DNA of 13,875 bases from JAAYHC01 sp964483175 (lineage in GTDB: Bacteria > Bacillota > UBA5301), in NCBI GenBank assembly GCA_964483175.1, contig CAZAAT010000060.1:1-13875 (forward strand), read 5' to 3'. Shown in pieces: positions 1 to 5,970 of this stretch. The notes beneath the pieces are model-generated. The model did no database searches and was not told the DNA's origin. It saw nothing but the letters and a program-made list of their open reading frames with translations. How positions within the stretch are numbered: the stretch's first letter is position 1; every line of letters starts with the position of its first letter. Both the position numbers and the translations under genes were made by a program.

Positions 1-559
1 TGTCGCCTTGATCCAAGGTGACCAGAATGTTGAGGTCACGGTGCTGTTCGAGGCTTTGGAGCTCTGCGGGGAAAAGCATATCCTGTAAGGAACGCGCTCC
101 ATACAACAGAGTGACCTGATTAAATTGATCCCGATTATCCAAAATGTAATATAACAGCGAACGGACGGGGGCTAACCCAACCCCCCCGGCGATGATCAGG
201 ACATCTTTTCCCTCCATATATTCAATAGGAAACCCATTGCCATACGGGCCGCGGATACCAATCTCATCTGTGGGGACCAGGCGATGGATCGAGGAGGTTG
301 ACCTACCGACTTTGCGAATACAAAATTCTAAAAGGCCTGGGCGGGTCGGAGATGAACTAATCGAAATTGGTATTTCCCCAGTACCCGTAATGCTGATTTG
401 ACAAAACTGCCCCGGGCGATAGGTAAACCGTTCGCGCTCTTTCGGATCAATTAACATAACTTGAAAAAGCCGGGTATCGGGGGTTAGGTCCCGGATGTCA
501 ACGATCTTGGCTCGCGAGGGTTGATATGGGTTTTGCACTTTAGCCAACGATTGATTCAC
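1..559 (-). CDS. hydG: Sulfhydrogenase/group 3b NiFe hydrogenase gamma subunit (FAD/NAD(P)-binding), partial
   Basis: The gene runs off the left edge, leaving 186 N-terminal residues visible. This subunit passes electrons between NAD(P)(H) and the Fe-S subunits of a cytoplasmic NiFe (sulf)hydrogenase. The N-terminal half is a flavin-binding beta barrel, with RPGQF at residues 48-52 and PISISSSP at 64-71. The NAD(P)-binding half begins with IAGGVGLAPVRS at 123-134. The RGPYGNGFP stretch at 103-111 is very close to what I recall of the Pyrococcus furiosus gamma subunit. I chose the GTG start at 559-557. It follows an AAGGGGTG-type ribosome binding site and overlaps the end of the beta-subunit gene by 20 nt, which implies translational coupling. 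The nearest minus-strand ATG (564-562) is in another frame and stops two codons later. The C-terminal part, normally carrying a 2Fe-2S cysteine motif, is outside the window. The symbol means hydrogenase gamma, not the FeFe-hydrogenase maturase HydG. The AsrB family is the main alternative. Confidence 0.88.
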   Translation of the reverse strand, partial: MNQSLAKVQNPYQPSRAKIVDIRDLTPDTRLFQVMLIDPKERERFTYRPGQFCQISITGTGEIPISISSSPTRPGLLEFCIRKVGRSTSSIHRLVPTDEIGIRGPYGNGFPIEYMEGKDVLIIAGGVGLAPVRSLLYYILDNRDQFNQVTLLYGARSLQDMLFPAELQSLEQHRDLNILVTLDQGD

Positions 560-1577
560 TGCATTCACCCCTTAATGAAGTTAATACCTGGCAAATATTG
601 ATTCCTGCGGCGCAGTTAGCCTGGCATCTACCACAGCCGACGCAGGCTGAAACGCCGTGGCGCTCGACAGAATCCTTATGCTTGTGCATGATACGTTGGC
701 GGAGTCTGGCCCCGCGGGAGGGGCGAAAATTATGACCGCCGGCGACTAAAGCATAATTCTTGTACAGACAAGAGGTCCATTGACGGCAGCGTGAACCGGA
801 CTGTCCATCCAAGTTGACATCGTCAAAAATTGTGAAGCAATAGCAGGTCGGGCAGCTCATTGAACATCTGCCACAGGCTAGACAGTCCTCGGCCGTCTCC
901 TCCCAATGCGAACTATCCCACTCCAGTGCTAGGATATTTGAAAGGCCGGAGGTATCGAGTTTTTGCTCAAAGAGATTACTGCGGGTGGCCAAAAAGACTT
1001 TATATTTACGAAGCAGAATTTCACTAGTTGTTTGCTCAAAAAGGTCGACGTTAGCTAAAATAAGGTCATTGCCTTCGGTAGAACCGATTTCAACGAGATA
1101 ATTGTCACCCAGATCAGTGAGGAAGAGGTCGAAATCATCGGTAACCAAGTCTGTGCCCATTGAATTACAGAAGCACTTATCATCCGGGAGACAGCTCAGA
1201 CCGATGATGAGTGTTCGATCCCGTTGAGCCTGGTAGTAGGTATCAACATATCCATTAAGAAAAACTTGATCAAGGCGTTTTAGTCCATGAATATCGCAGG
1301 GATGCAGGCCGAAGAGAATTCTACGTTCTGAGCTGGTGGGCATTTGGCGGAAACCTTCACCGGGTGCAAAGTCAAAAAGCACCTCTTCGGGTGGTAAGAA
1401 AAACTTTTTGGGTGGAAGTAAGCTTCGTTGATAGTCAACGACAACTTCTGAGCTCGGATCATAGGTTGCAAAGCTAATACTCGCTCCCGACCTTTGCGGG
1501 ACTATCAGTTCATGTCCTATGGCGAGCCGGACTAAGAATTCTTCCAGGTTAGAGCCTGGCAAAACTACCGTTCGCAC
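540..1577 (-). CDS. hydB: Sulfhydrogenase/group 3b NiFe hydrogenase beta subunit (4Fe-4S)
   Basis: This 345-aa Fe-S protein is the electron-transfer partner of the gamma subunit. Two 4Fe-4S motifs are visible: CLACGRCSMSC at residues 232-242, with C245 and C247 just after it, and CVGCGRCQANC at 312-322, with a further cysteine at 329. Other family landmarks are PPKKFF at 55-60, HPCDIHGLK at 92-100, CLPDDKCFC at 129-137 and AGGHNFRP at 279-286. These match the hydrogenase beta subunit (as remembered from Pyrococcus) better than the related AsrA of anaerobic sulfite reductase, so I prefer the hydrogenase reading. The start is GTG at 1577, seven nt after GGAGGG (1590-1585). The gene heads a minus-strand operon with the gamma subunit. 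The delta and NiFe catalytic alpha genes would be expected to the left of the window and are not seen. If instead a siroheme sulfite reductase gene follows, the pair would be asrA/asrB. Confidence 0.88.
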   Translation of the reverse strand: MRTVVLPGSNLEEFLVRLAIGHELIVPQRSGASISFATYDPSSEVVVDYQRSLLPPKKFFLPPEEVLFDFAPGEGFRQMPTSSERRILFGLHPCDIHGLKRLDQVFLNGYVDTYYQAQRDRTLIIGLSCLPDDKCFCNSMGTDLVTDDFDLFLTDLGDNYLVEIGSTEGNDLILANVDLFEQTTSEILLRKYKVFLATRSNLFEQKLDTSGLSNILALEWDSSHWEETAEDCLACGRCSMSCPTCYCFTIFDDVNLDGQSGSRCRQWTSCLYKNYALVAGGHNFRPSRGARLRQRIMHKHKDSVERHGVSACVGCGRCQANCAAGINICQVLTSLRGECSESIVG

Positions 1578-1781
1578 ACGTCATCCCTCCGATTACAAAT
1601 AATTTACAGGAAAAGCAAGTTACTATATACCTTAACACGTGCGTCTATTGTAGTCAATCTAACGTATCATTGCTCACGAATGCTTTAAATTGCTCAATGT
1701 TTCACGACTGAGCTTTCTTAATGCTATCTCCTGGACAAAATTGGGATGCTAAGCTTACAATCTAATCAAAGGAGATGCAAA
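1578..1781. promoter_or_regulatory. Divergent intergenic control region between hydrogenase and zwf operons
   Basis: This 204-bp AT-rich gap must hold the promoters of both divergent operons. It contains a direct repeat ATTGCTCA at 1669-1676 and 1689-1696, exactly 20 bp (about two helical turns) apart, and a CACGTG palindrome at 1636-1641. Both could be protein-binding sites. I could not find a well-spaced -35/-10 pair in either direction. Minus-strand TTGACT followed by TATATA is 22 bp apart, which is too far. A role in joint control of the two operons is inference. Confidence 0.4.
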
Positions 1782-3281
1782 ATGGGCAATTTTGGCGAGA
1801 AGACAGCCATCCAACCAGCAATAATTGTTATCTTCGGGGCAACCGGGGATTTGGCCAGACGTAAGCTTTTTCCCGCTTTGTTCAATCTTTATCTAAGCGG
1901 GCTGCTGCCTGACGACTTTGCCGTAGTCGGGTTAGGGCGGCGCCTCGCTGATCAAGAGCAGTTTTTGGCCAGTGTTTCAGAGGCTATCCAGGAGTATTCG
2001 CGGCAAACTGCACCTTCTGAGTGTAAGGGGTTTCTAACGCACTTATCCTATCTACAGCTTGATATCAATAACACTGGGGACTGGGATCGGTTAGCTTCAT
2101 TCTTGTCTGAGTTAGATGCCAAACATAATACTAATGGTAATTATCTGTATTATTTATCTGTCTCTCCTGAGCAGTTCGTGCCGATTGTCAATCAATTGGA
2201 TGCCATCGGTTTGAACAGGGCCGGTCCGAAGAGTTGGCGTCGGGTGATCATCGAAAAGCCCTTTGGCAAAGATCTGGCTTCGTCCCGATTTTTAAATCGA
2301 GCGCTGACCCAGACTTTTGGCGAAGACTCGATTTTCCGGATAGACCACTATCTGGGCAAGGGAATGCTGCAAAATATCTTGACCATTCGCTTTGCCAACT
2401 CCGTTTTTGAGGATGTCTGGAATTACAAGTACATTGATCATATCCAAATTCGGGCTAGTGAAACCGAGGGAATCCAGGACCGCGGGCCATATTATGACCA
2501 GACCGGAGCCCTCAGAGATATGGTGCAAAGTCATCTCTTGCAATCATTAACTTTAATCGCGATGGAGCCGCCGCTTAATTTGGGGGCCGAGGCCATCAGA
2601 GATGAAAAGGTTAAAGTGTTGAGGTCACTCGCCCCGATCCCGGAAGAATCATTCGCGACCCAAGTGGTCAGAGGCCAGTACGGCCCCGGTATTATCAATG
2701 GTAACCGGGTCAAGGGCTATCTCGAAGAAGACAAAGTCGCCCCGGGCAGTCGTACGGAGACCTTCGTAGCGCTCAAGCTATTTGTGCAAAATTATCGGTG
2801 GGCAGGAGTACCTTTCTATTTACGTACCGGCAAGCGCCTGCCACAAAAGTCTTTTGAAATCATCGTTCAGTTTAAAAAGCTGCCGGGGGTATTGTATTTT
2901 GGCAGTGGCGATGAGATCGAACCTAATATCTTAGCGATCACTATTCAACCGCAAGAGGGTGTGATATTTCGCTTTAATACCAAAGATCTCCTGAGCCCTG
3001 ACGAAAAGATTAAGCCGATGTATATGGATTTCTGTGAGAATTGTTCGGGTCGAACGACCCCGGAAGCGTATGAACGCCTGCTGTTTGATGCCTTAAATGG
3101 TGATTCAACCTTATTCACCAGGTGGGATGAGGTCGAGTATAGCTGGCAGTTTGTTGATCGGATTGCTCGGGTCTGGGAAAGTCAGCCGTTTGGCCCTTTG
3201 CTCTACCCTGCTAACACCTGGGGCCCCCGAGAAGCAGATCTGATGCTAGCCAGGGATGGAAGGAAGTGGGTCACTTTATGA
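1782..3281 (+). CDS. zwf: Glucose-6-phosphate 1-dehydrogenase
   Basis: This 499-aa enzyme oxidises glucose 6-phosphate to 6-phosphogluconolactone with reduction of NADP(+) (or NAD+), the entry to the oxidative pentose phosphate or Entner-Doudoroff route. The Rossmann motif GATGDLA is at residues 19-25, EKPFG at 158-162, the substrate-binding RIDHYLGK at 186-193, and the catalytic-histidine segment DMVQSHLLQ at 246-254 (H251). The YLRTGKRLP signature lies further on. The length is normal for the family. I chose ATG at 1782 because AAAGGAG (1768-1774) sits seven nt upstream. The in-frame ATG at 1746 has no comparable site. One oddity is that the residue after DHYLGK is Gly (194) where the family usually has Glu. 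The gene leads a three-gene operon, and its TGA overlaps the next start as ATGA. No pgl, gnd or edd is visible in the window. Confidence 0.96.
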   Translation: MGNFGEKTAIQPAIIVIFGATGDLARRKLFPALFNLYLSGLLPDDFAVVGLGRRLADQEQFLASVSEAIQEYSRQTAPSECKGFLTHLSYLQLDINNTGDWDRLASFLSELDAKHNTNGNYLYYLSVSPEQFVPIVNQLDAIGLNRAGPKSWRRVIIEKPFGKDLASSRFLNRALTQTFGEDSIFRIDHYLGKGMLQNILTIRFANSVFEDVWNYKYIDHIQIRASETEGIQDRGPYYDQTGALRDMVQSHLLQSLTLIAMEPPLNLGAEAIRDEKVKVLRSLAPIPEESFATQVVRGQYGPGIINGNRVKGYLEEDKVAPGSRTETFVALKLFVQNYRWAGVPFYLRTGKRLPQKSFEIIVQFKKLPGVLYFGSGDEIEPNILAITIQPQEGVIFRFNTKDLLSPDEKIKPMYMDFCENCSGRTTPEAYERLLFDALNGDSTLFTRWDEVEYSWQFVDRIARVWESQPFGPLLYPANTWGPREADLMLARDGRKWVTL

Positions 3282-3913
3282 AGTGGAAAATCTATGATAT
3301 TTCGATGCCTATCCACCCAGGAATGGCGGTATACAAAAATAAACCCGAAAAACGGCCGATATTTACTATTACAGCCGACCATTCAACCCATGATTTGCGG
3401 GAGACCCGGATAAGTTTGGACTTACATACCGGTACTCACATTGATGCCCCATTGCATATGGTTAATGGTGGGCCGACAGTAGATGCCTATCAAGTGGAGC
3501 AGTTTATTGGGCGTTGCCAAGTTTTAGACCTAACGGATGTGTCCGGAGCTATCTCCGAAACGAATTTGGCCCAACAGCAAATAAAACCGGGGTTATTTGT
3601 GCTATTAAAAACGGTGAACTCATTCTCTGATCAGTGGCAAGCGGATTTTACCTATCTCTCTAAGGAAGCCGCTGGTTACTTGGCTGAATTGGGTGTTCCG
3701 GGGGTTGGGACCGATGGGCTAGGAATTGAGCGGGGGCAGCCCAACCATGAAACCCATAAAATTCTCTTTGCCCACCAAATCATGGTTATTGAGGGTCTGA
3801 GGCTACGCGAGGTTCCGGCAGGCGAATATCTGATGGTGGCATTGCCGCTCAGGATTTCCGGAGTTGAAGCGGCACCGGCCAGGATCGTTTTGCTTGATGA
3901 TGGTTTGGAGTGA
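3278..3913 (+). CDS. Cyclase-family (kynurenine formamidase-like) metal-dependent hydrolase
   Basis: This 211-aa protein belongs to the PF04199 cyclase family, metal-dependent hydrolases that open amides, lactone-like rings or formamides. The hallmark HTGTHIDAPLH is at residues 50-60, giving metal ligands H50, H54 and D56 with H60 nearby. Other expected residues are H157 and H160 in the NHETH stretch and E172 in VIEGL. No signal peptide is present, so it should be cytoplasmic. The ATG (3278-3280) overlaps the zwf stop as ATGA, so the two are probably translationally coupled. A GTG four codons earlier (3266) is possible, but its Shine-Dalgarno spacing is poor and the family usually starts with a short Lys-rich segment before YDIS. 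The substrate is unknown. Its place directly after zwf makes a sugar-acid lactone worth testing; kynurenine formamidase is less likely because no tryptophan-degradation gene is nearby. Confidence 0.9.
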   Translation: MKWKIYDISMPIHPGMAVYKNKPEKRPIFTITADHSTHDLRETRISLDLHTGTHIDAPLHMVNGGPTVDAYQVEQFIGRCQVLDLTDVSGAISETNLAQQQIKPGLFVLLKTVNSFSDQWQADFTYLSKEAAGYLAELGVPGVGTDGLGIERGQPNHETHKILFAHQIMVIEGLRLREVPAGEYLMVALPLRISGVEAAPARIVLLDDGLE

Positions 3914-3919
3914 TGTAGA

Positions 3920-4555
3920 TTGGAGTTAGTCGATATCTTACTGCGCCTGGTGGTTGCGTTTTTTTTGGGAGGCCTAGTTGGTTTGGAACGCGAGATACAC
4001 GGCAGGCCAGCTGGGTTGCGCACCCATATTTTAGTCGCCTTCGGATCTGCTTTGACTATGATTGTATCAATCTATGGTTTTGCCGGGCTTAACCTCAATT
4101 ACGACCCGGGTAGGATTGCAGCGCAAGTAGTTAGTGGTATCGGTTTTCTGGGCGCCGGCACGATCTTACGTGAAGGAATATCGATCAAGGGGCTGACCAC
4201 AGCAGCTTCCTTGTGGATGGTTGCCGCAATTGGTTTGGCTGCCGGGGCGGGCATGCATCTGATTGCGATTGTCTCTGCCTTACTTGTTCTAGTTGTTCTT
4301 TATGTGCTTCACCCGTTGGAAACCAAATTTGAGGCGAGCCGACCCGACAATGAGCTCGAGGTGTCGGTAAGTTCTGTAGATAGCTTTGGGGCTGTCCTAA
4401 GATTAATGCGTAAGTATCAGGGGAAGTTAACCAAATTACAGGTGGGAGATGAAGGGATAAGCCTGAAGTTAAGCTTTAAAATTACTAATATTGAATTAAC
4501 CGAAACGATTCTGGAGGATTTCGCTCAATTGGAAAGAGCCCGGCACCACCACTAA
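3920..4555 (+). CDS. MgtC/SapB family membrane protein
   Basis: This 211-aa integral membrane protein has the MgtC pattern: hydrophobic segments at about residues 4-22, 36-54, 66-82 and 92-131, with LEREIHGRPAGLRTHILVA (22-40), GSALTM (42-47), SGIGFLGAGTILREG (72-86) and GLTTAASLWM (91-100). After the membrane part comes a soluble domain (about 144-208) of alternating strands and helices, as in MgtC proteins with an ACT-like tail. Members are linked to growth under low Mg2+ and to control of ATP synthase or other membrane ATPases in some pathogens; its function here is not known. The start is TTG at 3920, nine nt after GGAG (3907-3910), and the gap from the hydrolase gene is six nt, so it is third in the zwf operon. 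The last codons (three His, then TAA) lie inside the hairpin described at 4535-4570. Confidence 0.9.
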   Translation: MELVDILLRLVVAFFLGGLVGLEREIHGRPAGLRTHILVAFGSALTMIVSIYGFAGLNLNYDPGRIAAQVVSGIGFLGAGTILREGISIKGLTTAASLWMVAAIGLAAGAGMHLIAIVSALLVLVVLYVLHPLETKFEASRPDNELEVSVSSVDSFGAVLRLMRKYQGKLTKLQVGDEGISLKLSFKITNIELTETILEDFAQLERARHHH

Positions 4556-4570
4556 AGTGGCCAGGGCTCT
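4535..4570. terminator. Hairpin between convergent MgtC and 195-aa genes
   Basis: AGAGCCC (4535-4541) pairs with GGGCTCT (4564-4570). Inside it CCAC (4549-4552) can pair with GTGG (4557-4560) around a TAAA loop. The hairpin lies between two converging genes, as expected of a bidirectional terminator. There is no T-run on the plus strand. On the minus strand only a short TTTCC follows, so termination strength is uncertain. The left arm overlaps the end of the MgtC coding region. Confidence 0.45.
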
Positions 4571-4595
4571 ATATGCAGGCTATCCCCTGACAAAG

Positions 4596-5183
4596 TTAAG
4601 TATTACAGGTAAAGCGGACGACGGCAAAGATATTTAACGGAAGCGACACATTTACCACCCCAAGAACCGGGCCGGAGGTGAATTCCGGCTCTCGCCCAGC
4701 TAACCTACACTCAACCTTCTGAATCCTGATGTTGCTCGGTATAGTCGTACATCTAGTGCGTACCGGCAGTTCCACGGTGAAAGGCACGATACGTTGACCG
4801 GCCAATACGGTATTAAAAGTCACTTGAACCTGAACCGACAAGATAATTGTACTTCCTACCACACTACTGACGATCGCATTGACCAAAGAGCAACCCCTGG
4901 CGGTGGTAATCTGGTCTAAGATGACCGGTTGCGGTTGAGTCGAGGTGGCAACCAGGGTGCGTTGGGCAAAAGCTTCAAACGGCCCGAGTCCGCCTCCGGT
5001 GGGGAGTGTAGGTTCTAGCATCGATAATGGTCGTTGCATTTTCGGAATCAGATTGACGATGGTTGAATACGAATTAGGGTTTGTTAATGAACGAACCACT
5101 TTAGTGCTAAAAAAATTCCCCGGTGTTTTTCTGATCGTAAAAGTCTGAATTCCGTTAAATAACTCGGTATTAAAACGGGGCAT
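4596..5183 (-). CDS. Unrecognised 195-aa beta-rich protein, possible SPOCS/DUF3794-like domain
   Basis: I do not firmly recognise this protein. It has no signal peptide or membrane helix and few charged residues. The second half is dominated by alternating hydrophobic beta-strand patterns, with four cysteines in short strand or loop contexts (ARGC, RTRC, VEC and FTC near the C-terminus). A strand, then IVPFTVELPVR, then more strands ending in VNVSLPLNIFAVV is the sort of layout seen in the SPOCS (DUF3794) domain of SipL and other spore-envelope proteins of Firmicutes. That is a resemblance of pattern only. The start is well supported: ATG at 5183 follows AAGGAGGTG with about seven nt of spacing. 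The gene stands alone on the minus strand, convergent with the zwf operon and divergent from the NTPase gene. It is real judging by its length, ribosome binding site and amino-acid composition. Confidence 0.75.
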   Translation of the reverse strand: MPRFNTELFNGIQTFTIRKTPGNFFSTKVVRSLTNPNSYSTIVNLIPKMQRPLSMLEPTLPTGGGLGPFEAFAQRTLVATSTQPQPVILDQITTARGCSLVNAIVSSVVGSTIILSVQVQVTFNTVLAGQRIVPFTVELPVRTRCTTIPSNIRIQKVECRLAGREPEFTSGPVLGVVNVSLPLNIFAVVRFTCNT

Positions 5184-5347
5184 GGTTAAACACCTCCTTC
5201 TAAAGGCGGCTTGTCCCCTCTGAATAAATATATGTTCCTAGTGAAAGGCTTGTACCATGCTGGGGGCATATTCTCATGCGGAGGATATTTAGCATCCGCA
5301 GAGAACTCAAAAGAAAGCGGCTATTATGTCTAACCAGGAGGCTAGAG
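5184..5347. promoter_or_regulatory. Divergent intergenic region with inverted repeat
   Basis: This 164-bp gap lies upstream of both the 195-aa gene (minus) and the NTPase gene (plus). It holds the inverted repeat TGCGGA (5277-5282) / TCCGCA (5295-5300) around a 12-nt centre, and CATGC occurs twice (5256-5260, 5275-5279). These may be operator half-sites. I could not assign a convincing sigma-A or sporulation-sigma promoter. An ATG at 5276 is in frame with the NTPase but is not favoured as its start. Confidence 0.3.
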
Positions 5348-5884
5348 ATGCACATTATCCTGACGGGAGAACGAAATGTGGGCAAGACCACTCTCGCCTG
5401 GATACTAGGGAACGAACTACGAACTCTAGGCTTTTGTACTTGTGGATTTGTAACTCGCCGGACCGAAGATGGATTGTTCTTACAAAACTTGGCCGGTGGC
5501 GATCCGGTAAGAATTGCCTATACTAGCCGGCCTGGCCAGGATATTAAGCATACCCAGGTTGGGCGGTACTATTTTTTAGATGATGTGCTGCGTTTTGCCG
5601 GTCATATGTTGCGGTGGCCGTGTGATGTGCTAGTCGTTGATGAAATGGGGCTCTGGGAGGCTAGTGGTGGCGGATTAATCGATGCTTTTGATGTGATCAA
5701 TTACCGTGTTACTCATTCAATTGTTGTGGTGAGGAAAAGCGTTTTACCCCTTATCAAGTCCAATTATCTTCGTGAACCGATGGTTATCGAGGTTACCTCT
5801 GCCAATCGGGAACAACTCTACCAAGCGATCAGGAATCGATTTGAGCAATTCCGCAATCCGCAGAGAATCAGCCGGATCAATTAA
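5348..5884 (+). CDS. THEP1-like P-loop NTPase (nucleoside-triphosphatase family)
   Basis: This 178-aa protein carries a Walker A loop GERNVGKTT at residues 7-15, right after the first strand, and a Walker B strand ending in VLVVDEMG at 94-101. The DEMGLWEASGGG stretch (98-109) corresponds to the DEIGPLE-type motif of the NTPase_1/THEP1 family, small enzymes that hydrolyse nucleoside triphosphates in vitro and whose cellular role is mostly unclear. The length fits the family. I chose ATG at 5348, which follows AGGAGG (5336-5341) by six nt. The reading frame stays open 24 codons further upstream to an ATG at 5276, but that extension is Arg/Lys-rich and lacks a ribosome binding site at the right distance. 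The DUF362 gene follows after 86 nt, apparently with its own promoter. Adenylate-kinase-like or cofactor-linked GTPase functions are less likely. Confidence 0.8.
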   Translation: MHIILTGERNVGKTTLAWILGNELRTLGFCTCGFVTRRTEDGLFLQNLAGGDPVRIAYTSRPGQDIKHTQVGRYYFLDDVLRFAGHMLRWPCDVLVVDEMGLWEASGGGLIDAFDVINYRVTHSIVVVRKSVLPLIKSNYLREPMVIEVTSANREQLYQAIRNRFEQFRNPQRISRIN

Positions 5885-5943
5885 CGCCAACCCAACTCAT
5901 GGGCCTTTCTCATAATATCCCTGGTATTCTGGTGAAAAAAGGG

Positions 5944-5949
5944 TACAAT
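5944..5949 (+). promoter_or_regulatory. Possible -10 element of the DUF362 gene
   Basis: TACAAT lies about 22 nt upstream of the chosen GTG start, just before the GAGGTGG ribosome binding site. A -35 hexamer at 17 bp spacing is poor, so this is a weak call. If real, it excludes the upstream ATG at 5899 as the start of the DUF362 protein, because transcription would begin downstream of it. Confidence 0.3.
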
Positions 5950-5970
5950 AGCCTAACGAGGTGGATCTTT

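Noticed and set aside
540..1577. Assignment of the Fe-S protein as anaerobic sulfite reductase subunit A (asrA)
   Set aside because: The family is related and the length is similar, but the motif set (PPKKFF, HPCDIHGLK, CLPDDKCFC, AGGHNFRP) fits the hydrogenase beta subunit better. Genes beyond the left edge would settle it.
1636..1641. CACGTG palindrome as a regulator site
   Set aside because: A single 6-bp palindrome is too short to support a named site. It is mentioned only as part of the intergenic region.
3676..4023. 115-codon minus-strand open frame across the hydrolase/MgtC junction
   Set aside because: It is antisense to two well-supported genes, with a Ser/Pro/Thr/Lys-rich translation that resembles no protein family I know.
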